From positions 1-20,262 of the forward strand of contig JAISKQ010000313.1 of the NCBI GenBank assembly GCA_031260865.1: a DNA stretch of 20,262 nt, read 5' to 3'. Origin of the DNA: Prevotella sp. (GTDB taxonomy: Bacteria > Bacteroidota > Bacteroidia > Bacteroidales > Dysgonomonadaceae). The position numbers were made by a program, and so were the translations under genes. Positions within the stretch are counted from its first letter, which is position 1, and the number at the start of each line of letters is the position of its first letter. The notes below the pieces were generated by a model. It did no database searches, was not told where the DNA came from, and saw only the letters and a list, made by a program, of their open reading frames with translations. Shown in pieces: positions 8,323 to 15,238 of the stretch.

Positions 8323-8532
8323 TTAGTCTCCAAGACAGAAAATACATCCTTTCCAATTACCATTCTCGTAACACTCTACACCGCCTGGGATAGATTTACA
8401 CTCGCCATAACAAGTGATTGTTTCAGTATGCCCATTAATTTCAGCTTGTCCATATCCCCCTACGATGTTTTTCATTTCAACATCGTTCATTTCAAAAAAA
8501 ATTTTCAACTTTAAACTTTTCAATTTTCCCAT
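8323..8532 (-). CDS. Cysteine-rich precursor peptide with GG-Bacteroidales-type leader
   Basis: A 69-residue peptide. Residues 1-26 form a leader rich in Lys and Leu that ends EMNDVEMKNIVGG. The pattern (acidic residue)-M-K-N-hydrophobic-GG is that of the Bacteroidales double-glycine natural-product precursors (TIGR04149-like). Cleavage after Gly26 would release a 43-residue core starting YGQAEING. The core holds five cysteines at 41, 45, 54, 63 and 66, spaced C-x3-C-x8-C-x8-C-x2-C, and ends CIFCLGD. The odd cysteine number allows two disulfides plus a free thiol, a thioether link or a dimer. Such leaders are normally cut by the C39 peptidase of an ABC exporter, but no exporter, HlyD-like adaptor or radical SAM enzyme is present in this window. 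A TlpA-type lipoprotein gene lies 267 bases upstream on the same strand. The mature activity (bacteriocin, signal or other) is unknown. Confidence 0.75.
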   Translation of the reverse strand: MGKLKSLKLKIFFEMNDVEMKNIVGGYGQAEINGHTETITCYGECKSIPGGVECYENGNWKGCIFCLGD

Positions 8533-8799
8533 AAATAAATAGTTTTAAAAGATCAATAGTCAGTTTAAAAGTTAAATAATAAACAGATAAACAATAAAAT
8601 AAGTTTAATTTATTTGGTGAAAACCGAAGAAATTCGTATCTTAAAAGTATTGGTTGACAATCTTATGCTTTGAATATGATCCATACAATTTATGTTCGAT
8701 GTACAAAAATTGTATTAATTGTATTAACTGCATTATCAAATGTAAAAATAAATAAAAGAAACGCAACTTTATGCTTGAGATATTTATTTAGCGATAATA
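8533..8799. other. AT-rich intergenic region between the lipoprotein and precursor peptide genes
   Basis: This 267-base stretch has no convincing gene. Read on the minus strand, TAACTTTT lies about 35 bases before the precursor ATG, with a TTG roughly 17-20 bases further upstream. That is a weak match to the Bacteroidetes promoter and would allow the peptide to be expressed separately from the lipoprotein gene. A plus-strand open frame that starts at 8670 runs antisense into the lipoprotein gene and has no recognisable content. Confidence 0.35.
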
Positions 8800-10317
8800 T
8801 CAATAAAGGCTTTCAATCATATTCTTCATTGCTTCATTACCCGGATAACCGGTTAATTTTTCTTTCAACACATTGTTTTTGTCATAAATAAGATAACTTG
8901 GTATTCCATCAAAGTTAAAACTATCCATTATGTATCCCCATTCTTCTTGGGTCAGGTAATAATGCTCACTTCCAATTCCCGCAAGTTTTTCTTCCCATAA
9001 TTTATGTGGAGAAGTTTCACCGGATATATATACGAAAACAACATCTTTATCCCGCATGCTATCTTTTAGTTCTCTGGAATCGATTATGGCTTTAAGGCAA
9101 GGACTGCACCAAGTTGCCCAAAAATCAATCAAAACAACTTTTCCTTTATACTTGGATATAATAGCATCCATCAATTTTTCTTTCGCCACAGTCGGCGTTT
9201 CATTGATTACCAACTTTATTTTTTTGCTATTCAGTTTTATTATTTTCTCATTTTTCCTCAAAAGAATTTTTTCTATCTCTCCACCTTTAAAATAAGCATT
9301 AATATTGTTTCTTTGTTTCTCCGACAAAGGTTTTAACTCATTTTTGAATTGTAGCGCGTAAGCGTTAGAAATAAGTAGATCATAAAACAATCCCTCATCA
9401 AAACCGACTAAATCAGACAAAGTTTTCTTTACCTCTTTCAACCAGTTATCTATTGGCGTTTCGTTAATTGGAGGTATATTGAGCGTGTCATTTGATAATA
9501 TTTTTCCCATAAAATCAGTATGTTCGCCACAATATAAATATTGAGGATTGTTCAAGTCTAAATCTTTTAAAAAAGAATAATATGATTTGTCAGGCTGTTG
9601 TGGAGGAATAAAATCATTCCATTTTTCTTTTGAATTTGTTTGTTCAAAATTTACGACCATCTCTTGGCTGTAGTAAAAAACTGTATTTGCAATCCAACAT
9701 AATTTAAAATCATTTGTCATATAATTTTTAGCCTGTTGGGATAGATTTGTATCATTTACCACTACTTTTTCAATTCTATAATTAATATTATCCATTACAG
9801 ATTGGATGAAAAAATTAGGACTTTTATCATAAAGAGGTCTTATTCCGGTAATTAATAAAGTATCATAAAAACTATATTGATCCATTTTTATTAATAGATC
9901 AATACCGTTTGTAATATCGTATGAATTTAACGGAATACGACCTGTCATATCAACATTCATTTTGCCTGCTTCGCCAAAACTAATTTTCAGTTTGGTTTCT
10001 TCATTAACAGCTAAGCCAACGATGATAGTGGAATTAAAAAAATCCGAATAAAGAGTGGCTATTGCCAGATCAGTCTCAACCGGAACTATGAAAGAAAAAT
10101 TACCATCTTTATTTATTTGTGTTTTGAAAGTGGTTGGTTCTCCCGTAACCGGGTTATGAATAGATAAATTTAATATAGGCGTACCTTCTATGTTTTTTAT
10201 TATTTTGCCCGATATTTTAGCTATACCTTCTTTAACTTTAGGTTCAGGCAATGTATTTGTTGGTCGACAAGAAAATGATAGAATGCTGATTAGCAATAAG
10301 AATAATATTTTATTCAT
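8800..10317 (-). CDS. TlpA-type thioredoxin-domain lipoprotein
   Basis: Predicted envelope-anchored thiol-disulfide protein of 505 residues. The N-terminus is a lipoprotein signal (MNKILFLLLISILSFSC) with the lipobox cysteine at 17. Residues of about 30-130 resemble a beta-rich domain of the DUF4369 or carboxypeptidase-regulatory kind (ISGKIIKNIEGTPIL ... NKDGNFSF); I am not sure which. A long middle section, about 130-380, is mostly helical and unrecognised. The C-terminal thioredoxin domain (about 385-505) shows VVLIDFWATWCSPC, with the active-site cysteines at 404 and 407 and the cis-proline in GIPSYL near 473. The catalytic site is complete, so the protein is probably active. It lies upstream of the cysteine-rich precursor peptide on the same strand, so a role in reducing or isomerising its disulfides is possible but inferred. 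Similar lipoproteins are common and multi-copy in Bacteroidales. Confidence 0.9.
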   Translation of the reverse strand: MNKILFLLLISILSFSCRPTNTLPEPKVKEGIAKISGKIIKNIEGTPILNLSIHNPVTGEPTTFKTQINKDGNFSFIVPVETDLAIATLYSDFFNSTIIVGLAVNEETKLKISFGEAGKMNVDMTGRIPLNSYDITNGIDLLIKMDQYSFYDTLLITGIRPLYDKSPNFFIQSVMDNINYRIEKVVVNDTNLSQQAKNYMTNDFKLCWIANTVFYYSQEMVVNFEQTNSKEKWNDFIPPQQPDKSYYSFLKDLDLNNPQYLYCGEHTDFMGKILSNDTLNIPPINETPIDNWLKEVKKTLSDLVGFDEGLFYDLLISNAYALQFKNELKPLSEKQRNNINAYFKGGEIEKILLRKNEKIIKLNSKKIKLVINETPTVAKEKLMDAIISKYKGKVVLIDFWATWCSPCLKAIIDSRELKDSMRDKDVVFVYISGETSPHKLWEEKLAGIGSEHYYLTQEEWGYIMDSFNFDGIPSYLIYDKNNVLKEKLTGYPGNEAMKNMIESLY

Positions 10318-10350
10318 AAATTATTTTTTTAAAAGATTAAAGTTTAATAA

Positions 10351-10443
10351 TTAATACGTTACCGTTATATCCAATTTCTTAGGCTCTTTATTAACGATTC
10401 TTCTAATGAAGCCGTCTTGACTTTTGAAAAAAAGAGAAGAGCT
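10351..10443 (-). pseudogene. Short C-terminal remnant of an unknown protein
   Basis: The minus-strand frame from 10443 to the TAA at 10351 encodes 30 residues ending GFIRRIVNKEPKKLDITVTY. A stop lies directly upstream (10446-10444) and there is no start codon. The composition (a charged stretch followed by alternating hydrophobic residues) reads like a real protein C-terminus rather than random AT-rich sequence. I cannot name the family. It ends 33 bases before the lipoprotein ATG, which would suit a formerly co-transcribed upstream gene. It could still be chance. Confidence 0.35.
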
Positions 10444-10492
10444 TTATTGTTTCTTATGGCTGAATATATGTATTCTATTAAAAAAAATATTT

Positions 10493-10570
10493 CTAAAATT
10501 TTACATTTTTCATTTCGCTGTCACTCAAAAGAGTCGCATTCATTGAACTTAATTTATCCAAATTTTTCAT
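10493..10570 (-). pseudogene. Truncated leader-peptide ORF (degenerate GG precursor)
   Basis: An ATG at 10570 opens a 25-residue minus-strand frame, MKNLDKLSSMNATLLSDSEM followed by KNVKF and a TAG stop. LSDSEMKNV is the end of a GG-Bacteroidales leader, and it aligns with EMNDVEMKNIVGG of the intact precursor at 8323-8532. Here the reading stops exactly where the GG and the core peptide should follow, and no other frame restores a GG. It is therefore probably the surviving leader of a second precursor whose core was deleted. It is too short for standard gene callers. A conventional start-proximal segment (AAAGACAAAAAACT) lies upstream without a clear ribosome site, as is usual in this phylum. 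Confidence 0.55.
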
Positions 10571-10998
10571 AGTTTTTTGTCTTTATATTGATATTAGTAT
10601 TTGTTGCGAAGCTACAGACTTCGTTCTTTCTTTTACACAACCAGTCTGTAAAAAAAATACAAATCAGATATACTAAACTTGTCCATATATCTACGGAGAT
10701 TTTAGTAGTTTTATATTTCTTTACCGTGCCCTCTTTATAGTATTAGTTAATAATTAAATTCTTAGTCAAGGTTCTTAATTTAAGCTATCCTTCTGCAAGG
10801 AAGCTTTTTTAAGGTAGCGAGCCTTAATTTTATTCGCGATGTGAATTTACATATTTTTTTTAATACAAACAATTTTTCACAACAAAAATGTCTATATTTT
10901 TCTTTTTTAATTACTGACTATTAAATATTTAATTTTGATTTAATTAACCTTGATATAATTTTTTAATAAATGAATATGGTTTTTCTATCCAATTACAA
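10571..10998. other. AT-rich region without genes, with several hairpins
   Basis: About 430 bases with stops in all frames and no coding signal that I can defend. It holds an 8-base perfect inverted repeat, TACAGACT (10613-10620) with AGTCTGTA (10643-10650), which would lie in the 5' leader of the truncated precursor ORF. It also holds two plus-strand hairpins at 10782-10827. No tRNA or known riboswitch pattern was seen. Confidence 0.6.
10782..10830 (+). terminator. Orphan plus-strand hairpin terminator, possibly tandem
   Basis: AAGCT (10782-10786) plus TCCTT (10788-10792) pair with AAGGA (10797-10801) plus AGCTT (10802-10806), giving a 10-base stem with one bulged A and a 4-base loop. It runs directly into six Ts (10805-10810), the layout of an intrinsic terminator for plus-strand transcription. 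A second hairpin, TTAAGG (10809-10814) with CCTTAA (10822-10827), follows and also ends in Ts. No plus-strand gene lies upstream, so what they would terminate is unclear. Confidence 0.45.
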
Positions 10999-11038
10999 CA
11001 TAAAAAAAACTCTGATTTTCATCAGAGTTTTTTTTATG
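10999..11038 (-). terminator. Strong (bidirectional) terminator after rpsP
   Basis: A perfect 18-base inverted repeat, CATAAAAAAAACTCTGAT (10999-11016) and ATCAGAGTTTTTTTTATG (11021-11038), with a 4-base loop. The core stem ACTCTGAT/ATCAGAGT is flanked by eight As on one side and eight Ts on the other, so it works as an intrinsic terminator on either strand. It begins 15 bases after the rpsP stop and insulates rpsP from the accessory island. Confidence 0.88.
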
Positions 11039-11053
11039 CTGTTTAATTAATTA

Positions 11054-11608
11054 TTATTCAGCGCTTTTTTCTTCGTTAGCTTCAGCAACAGGAGCTTCTT
11101 CCGCCGGAGCAGCTTGTTCAGCTTCCGCTTGTGCCTGCGCGGCATTTTCTTCCGCTTTCTTCTTAGCTACGGCTTCCGCTTTTGCTTTGTTAGTTGCTTT
11201 TTCGGCATCTAAACGAGCTTTAATTTCCGCCTGAACTTTTGTTTGATTTTTGTTGATAACAGCCTGAGTGCCTTTTTCCTTATCAGCTTTCCATGCTTCA
11301 AATTTAGTTTCCGCGTCAGCTTCAGTGAACGCGCCTTTAGCAACGCCGCCAAGAAGGTGTTTCTTCAAAAGAACGCCTTGTTCTGAAAGGATGTTACGCG
11401 CGGTATCGGTAGGTTGAGCGCCAACTTGCAGCCAGTACAAAGCCCTATCGAAATTTATAGTTATTGTAGCAGGATCGGTGTTCGGATTGTACGAACCAAC
11501 CTTTTCAATAAATTTTCCATCACGTGGAGCTCTGCTATCAGCAATGACAATGTGATAAAAAGGATAACCTTTGCGTCCTCTTCTTTGTAAACGGATTTTT
11601 GTAGCCAT
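11054..11608 (-). CDS. rpsP: 30S ribosomal protein S16 with extended acidic tail
   Basis: Small-subunit ribosomal protein needed for 30S assembly. The N-terminal ~80 residues are the S16 fold: [20 protein letters not shown], then [26 protein letters not shown] and the [15 protein letters not shown] helix. The total of 184 residues is about twice the E. coli protein. The extra C-terminal part (about 100-184) is a low-complexity Ala/Glu/Lys helix ending EEKSAE, as is usual in Bacteroidetes. It is a single-gene unit with a promoter at about 11738-11770 and a strong terminator downstream, unlike the rpsP-rimM-trmD-rplS operon of many bacteria. Confidence 0.97.
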   Translation of the reverse strand: MATKIRLQRRGRKGYPFYHIVIADSRAPRDGKFIEKVGSYNPNTDPATITINFDRALYWLQVGAQPTDTARNILSEQGVLLKKHLLGGVAKGAFTEADAETKFEAWKADKEKGTQAVINKNQTKVQAEIKARLDAEKATNKAKAEAVAKKKAEENAAQAQAEAEQAAPAEEAPVAEANEEKSAE

Positions 11609-11715
11609 TTTTCTTTTTAGTTAATTTTAATTATACATAATTGTTATTAAGCAAATAATGCCCTGTCTTAAAGATATAACTAACAATAGTCGTTATACTT
11701 GGATGGACAATATAT

Positions 11716-11728
11716 AGGTCTTCGACCT
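11716..11728 (-). promoter_or_regulatory. Small hairpin near the 5' end of the rpsP transcript
   Basis: AGGTC (11716-11720) and GACCT (11724-11728) form a 5-base stem with a 3-base loop. It starts about ten bases after the -7 element of the rpsP promoter, so it would sit at the very 5' end of a roughly 120-base leader. It may stabilise the mRNA or take part in autoregulation; this is a guess from position. Confidence 0.3.
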
Positions 11729-11737
11729 TAGCGGCTG

Positions 11738-11771
11738 CAAAGGTAAGAATAAGTTTTTAGATAAAAGACTT
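11738..11771 (-). promoter_or_regulatory. rpsP promoter
   Basis: On the minus strand, TACCTTTG (11745-11738) is an exact TAnnTTTG match and continues into CAGCCGC. The region about 20 bases upstream is T-rich (CTTTTAT), a fair -33 element. It lies about 130 bases before the rpsP start codon, giving a long 5' leader. Confidence 0.7.
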
Positions 11772-11805
11772 TTATAACGTAAAACTCCGAAAAAATACTG
11801 TTTCG

Positions 11806-12552
11806 TTACTCTTGTACCGCCAAATAATTATAGTCCGTCACCACTTTTCGCAAGAATATCCTGTCCGGACCGTCATAGGTATATCCGGTAATAAGCTTAA
11901 TCCTGTCAGCCAAACGTTTATTAAAATACTCATTATATTGCATACGCTGATCATCTATAATGGAAGTAATCGTATGAATATCCTTGTCCGACAATTTATC
12001 CAGCACATCTTTGTAAGTGACTTTGTAATCTTCGTGGAAATCAAGGTCTGACAATTTCAATTCTTTATTTTTTGCGTTTAGACGTAAATCAATCACTGTT
12101 GTTCCAACTAAATAATCGCCCAAGCGTTGCGATTTTTTTGTCGCCGCTATCATGATAATGGCTAAGAATCCATCTGTTATACTGAAATCCACTAACCTGA
12201 ATAGCCAACGTAATAAATATGAACTATTGGAAGGAGCTGTGCCATCTACATTGACAACCCTGATTTTTACAATCATTTTGCCGATGCTTTGACCATTGTT
12301 CAATGTCTCGAAAAGTAAATCGTAAAATAAGATAGGGGATACAATGATAATAATCATAGAAATCATAAACCAATTACCATCAAAAGCCGCCCAAATTCCC
12401 GTTTCCGAAAAGATGGATATAATACCAATCCATCCGAGATACCAAACGATAATAACTATCCAATCGAGAATATAAGCCAATAACCGATACCCCACACCTG
12501 CCGTTTCGTAGTCAATTGTTACATTTTGAGTTGTTTGAACTTCTATAATCAT
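11806..12552 (-). CDS. RDD family integral membrane protein
   Basis: 248 residues. An N-terminal RDD domain (about 1-155) has GYRLLAYILDWIVI, with the conserved Arg23 and Asp30, three to four hydrophobic segments (about 24-48, 57-80 and 105-135) and the characteristic NGQSIGKMIVKIRVVN and QRLGDYLVGTTVI stretches. The C-terminal ~90 residues are soluble, charged and predicted helical (DLDFHEDYKVTYKDVLDKL), ending in the cytoplasm. RDD proteins are of poorly known function, with transport or ion homeostasis proposed. The gene is divergent from the SpoIIM/MoxR operon, and an RDD gene beside that module is a recurring arrangement, so a functional link is likely but not proven. Confidence 0.93.
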   Translation of the reverse strand: MIIEVQTTQNVTIDYETAGVGYRLLAYILDWIVIIVWYLGWIGIISIFSETGIWAAFDGNWFMISMIIIIVSPILFYDLLFETLNNGQSIGKMIVKIRVVNVDGTAPSNSSYLLRWLFRLVDFSITDGFLAIIMIAATKKSQRLGDYLVGTTVIDLRLNAKNKELKLSDLDFHEDYKVTYKDVLDKLSDKDIHTITSIIDDQRMQYNEYFNKRLADRIKLITGYTYDGPDRIFLRKVVTDYNYLAVQE

Positions 12553-12575
12553 AATTGCTGATAAAAAATGAAAAA

Positions 12576-12583
12576 CAAATTTA
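12576..12583 (-). promoter_or_regulatory. Probable promoter (-7 element) of the RDD gene
   Basis: On the minus strand TAAATTTG (12583-12576) matches TAnnTTTG exactly and lies 24 bases before the RDD start codon. I see no clear -33 element at the expected distance. Confidence 0.5.
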
Positions 12584-12637
12584 ATTTTTTTTGCGCGATT
12601 AATAGCTTATTTTCTTCATTCTTTTTATTCAAAGAGC

Positions 12638-12645
12638 TATATTTG
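12638..12645 (+). promoter_or_regulatory. Promoter (-7 element) of the SpoIIM/MoxR operon
   Basis: TATATTTG at 12638-12645 matches TAnnTTTG exactly and lies 36 bases before the first ATG of the operon at 12681. The T-rich stretch about 20 bases upstream (CTTTTTATT) can serve as the -33 region. It is the only good match in front of the operon. Confidence 0.6.
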
Positions 12646-12680
12646 TCAAAAATAACCAAGTAATACAAACACGTAGCTTG

Positions 12681-13670
12681 ATGAGAGAAGCCGCATTTGT
12701 TAAACAAAATCGGGAAAAGTGGCAGCAGATAGACCATGAAACAAAAGGGAGAAATATCCCTGCTGAAACTCTCGCAGATAATTTCATCGAGTTGACCGAT
12801 GATTTATCTTATGCCCGCACGTTCTATCCTAAATCACAAACCGTAAGATATTTAAACCAATTAGCAGGACGTTATTTCATCAATATATACCAATACCGAA
12901 AAAGAGAAAAAGGTCGTTTTCTGCGCTTTTGGACACAAGAAGTTCCTCTTATTATATACCGTCGCCGTAAATTCCTGCTCTATTCTTTTATCGCCATGTT
13001 GGTAGGCGTCTTGCTGGGTATATTCTCTTTGGAACAGGATTCGAGTTTTGCCAGTCTTATATTGGGACCCGGCTATGTAAACCAAACACTCGAAAATATT
13101 GAAAGCGGCGATCCGATGGCAATTTATAAAAGTTCAGACGAAGCTCCTATGTTTTTCGGCATCGCGACCAATAATATAAGGGTAGCGTTTTTTGCTTTTA
13201 TAATGGGAATATTTTGCTCTGTTTTCACTGTATATATTCTATTTTCAAACGGAGTAATGCTGGGAGTATTCCAATATCTCTTCTTCAAGAAGGGATTACT
13301 CTTTACTTCCGCTATATCTATCTGGTTGCATGGCACACTTGAAATATCAGCTATCATAATAGCCGGAGGAGCAGGTATGATACTGGGAAACAGCCTTTTG
13401 TTTCCGGGTACGTTCAGCCGTTCGCTGTCGCTGCAACGCGCGACCAAAGATGCGGTAAAGATAGTTGTGGCTCTGATACCTGTATTTATTACCGCGGCGT
13501 TTATAGAAAGTTACCTGACTCGCCTGACGGAAATGCCCGTCTATTTTAATCTGACAATAATAGGGTTATCCGCCTTATTTATTATATGGTATTTTATTTA
13601 TTATCCTTATCGCTTAAATAAAAAATTGAATGGAACAACAGAAAAAAATCAAGTTGTATCAAAGCCGTGA
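12681..13670 (+). CDS. SpoIIM family (stage II sporulation protein M-like) membrane protein
   Basis: Integral membrane protein of 329 residues. I chose the ATG at 12681 over the TTG three bases upstream because the protein then starts MREAAFVKQNREKW, the usual start of Bacteroidetes homologues. The cytoplasmic N-terminal part (about 1-95) contains ELTDDLSYARTFYP, followed by hydrophobic segments at about 103-118, 162-190, 209-235 and two to three more to residue 310, consistent with the SpoIIM fold. The end is basic (YYPYRLNKK). Despite the name it has no tie to sporulation in this phylum. It is the first gene of the operon, and its 3' end overlaps the next start by 41 bases, which suggests translational coupling. 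Confidence 0.9.
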   Translation: MREAAFVKQNREKWQQIDHETKGRNIPAETLADNFIELTDDLSYARTFYPKSQTVRYLNQLAGRYFINIYQYRKREKGRFLRFWTQEVPLIIYRRRKFLLYSFIAMLVGVLLGIFSLEQDSSFASLILGPGYVNQTLENIESGDPMAIYKSSDEAPMFFGIATNNIRVAFFAFIMGIFCSVFTVYILFSNGVMLGVFQYLFFKKGLLFTSAISIWLHGTLEISAIIIAGGAGMILGNSLLFPGTFSRSLSLQRATKDAVKIVVALIPVFITAAFIESYLTRLTEMPVYFNLTIIGLSALFIIWYFIYYPYRLNKKLNGTTEKNQVVSKP

Positions 13671-14487
13671 TTTCGGTGGAAACTTTGATACGTCAATAGC
13701 ATTTATTAAACAAAATTATGGCGCGATTTTAAAAAGCCTGCTCATATTTATACCCGTTTTATTGGTGGCGGTGTACCTTTTCATGGATATACTGACATTT
13801 TCCACAGCAGGCGTGTACGCACAAACTGATCCCGAAGGTGTTTTTTTCTCCATATTTTCATGGAAATTCTTCGTCGGCATGTTACTTATAATGGTAGCAT
13901 CATACATAACATACTTATATCCTTTCTGTTATATGGTAGCCTACGAGGAATCGACGGACGGGGTTGTTAATAGCGCGGATGTTTGGGCTAAAGTAAGAAA
14001 ATCAGCTTTGCCCTTGATAGGATATGGTATCATCTATTTTATATTGGTTCTTATAGGAACTATGCTGTGCTTTATTCCGGGTATTATTATTGGCGTTTAC
14101 TTAAGTCTATATATTTATGTATATTTAGTTGAAGATCGCGGAGTTGTTCAAACATTTCAACGCAGTTACGACTTAGTCAGCCACAATTGGTGGGTAACTT
14201 TCGGCTTGATGATTCTATTCTGGTTGATTATCATCGTCATCAGTTTTGTATTTACATTACCTGTCTATGGAACGATGTTAGGCACACTACTTAAGATTGA
14301 TTTCCTTACCGGCGATATATATATTTATATTACAAATTTAATACGTTATATAGTTAGTTTCTTCCTTAATCCTGTTTTGTGCCTCGTCTTAGGAGTCATG
14401 TATTACAGTTACCGAAACAAGCTGGAAGGCATCAGCACATATGATGAGATAGATCAGATAGGAACAAACCGGGACACGCAATATTAA
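13630..14487 (+). CDS. Multi-pass membrane protein of the MoxR/DUF58 operon
   Basis: 285 residues with about six hydrophobic segments (near 31-51, 76-98, 119-160 as two, 181-207, and 236-262). The product starts MEQQKKIKLYQSRDFGGNFDTSIAFIKQNYG, with a short soluble N-terminus before the first membrane segment. The repeated Gly- and Pro-rich turn FIPGIIIGVYL resembles membrane domains of DUF4013 or glycerophosphodiesterase-associated families, but I do not recognise it firmly. The start lies inside the 3' end of the SpoIIM gene in another frame, and the next gene follows after 13 bases. Its job is unknown; position and overlap suggest it forms a membrane complex with the SpoIIM-like and DUF4129-like products. 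Confidence 0.85.
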   Translation: MEQQKKIKLYQSRDFGGNFDTSIAFIKQNYGAILKSLLIFIPVLLVAVYLFMDILTFSTAGVYAQTDPEGVFFSIFSWKFFVGMLLIMVASYITYLYPFCYMVAYEESTDGVVNSADVWAKVRKSALPLIGYGIIYFILVLIGTMLCFIPGIIIGVYLSLYIYVYLVEDRGVVQTFQRSYDLVSHNWWVTFGLMILFWLIIIVISFVFTLPVYGTMLGTLLKIDFLTGDIYIYITNLIRYIVSFFLNPVLCLVLGVMYYSYRNKLEGISTYDEIDQIGTNRDTQY

Positions 14488-14500
14488 TTATACTGCTTTC

Positions 14501-15238
14501 GTGATCAATAAAACAAATATATCAACAGTTAAGAGCATTCTGATTATGCTCTTGATCTGTTTTTGCTCTACCGTTTTTGCTCAGGACTCAACGAATACGG
14601 TTGTAGCCACGGAGCAGAAACAGGAGGTTTTTCGCATCCCCGCCCAAAGTAAAATAGAGAAATATCAGAAAGATTCACGTTTCCAGTACAAAAAAGAAGA
14701 ACGGGACATTTCATGGTGGGATAAATTTTGGTATAGAGTTAATGATTTTATCGATAATATGTTCCATGCCGCCGCAGATTCCGGGATGTTGAGCGTTATT
14801 GTAGTCCTCATTCTCGTTTTGGTTGTAGCGCTTATTGTCTTAAAATTATTAGGCGTTAATTATAAAACCCTCTTGGGAAAGAAAAAATTGGATACGTCCG
14901 AAATAGATATCTATACGGAAAATGTACATAATATGAACTTCGACGAATTGATAGCTAACGCGTTAAAAAACAAAGACTATCGTTTGACAGTGCGTTTCCT
15001 GTACCTGAAGAATCTGAAACTAATGTCGGATAAGGAAATTATAGAATGGAACACAACCAAAACGAATTATAGTTACCTGTACGAAATAAAAAATGATTCG
15101 TTGCGAAAAAAGTTTAGTGAAACAACGTATATCTTTGATTATGTATGGTATGGTGAATTTGCATTGAACGACTCTCTTTTTTCGGATATTCACAGCCGAA
15201 TGAACGAATTTAATAATATGGTAAGCCATGAAAGATAA
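14501..15238 (+). CDS. DUF4129-like membrane protein
   Basis: 245 residues from a GTG start. The GTG is preferred because it gives a full signal peptide (MINKTNISTVKSILIMLLIC to TVFAQ), whereas the next ATG would leave a stub. After cleavage comes a periplasmic segment of about 65 residues containing ISWWDKFWYRVNDFIDNMF, a membrane helix at about 95-118 (SVIVVLILVLVVALIVLKLL), and a cytoplasmic domain of about 120 residues with FDELIANALKNKDYRLTVRF and LYLKNLKLMSD, the helical pattern seen in DUF4129 C-termini. It ends by overlapping the DUF4350-like gene by 11 bases. No enzyme activity is known for the family; its recurring partner is MoxR/DUF58. Confidence 0.82.
   Translation: MINKTNISTVKSILIMLLICFCSTVFAQDSTNTVVATEQKQEVFRIPAQSKIEKYQKDSRFQYKKEERDISWWDKFWYRVNDFIDNMFHAAADSGMLSVIVVLILVLVVALIVLKLLGVNYKTLLGKKKLDTSEIDIYTENVHNMNFDELIANALKNKDYRLTVRFLYLKNLKLMSDKEIIEWNTTKTNYSYLYEIKNDSLRKKFSETTYIFDYVWYGEFALNDSLFSDIHSRMNEFNNMVSHER

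Noticed and set aside
8670..8891. 73-codon plus-strand ORF
   Set aside because: It overlaps the 3' end of the lipoprotein gene antisense, has no promoter match, and has no recognisable content.
10456..10572. Plus-strand ORF of about 38 codons starting MAEYMYSIKK
   Set aside because: It lies antisense to the leader relic, which has a recognisable motif; this frame has none.
11761..11775. ATAAAAGACTTTTAT as a terminator of the RDD gene
   Set aside because: The palindrome leaves a one- to three-base loop, has no GC core, and overlaps the -33 region of the rpsP promoter.
12549..12737. 62-codon minus-strand ORF ending at the RDD start codon
   Set aside because: It covers the promoter region of both divergent genes and the start of the SpoIIM gene. 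The Lys/Leu/Phe-rich translation has no pattern, and the stop-start contact with the RDD gene looks accidental.
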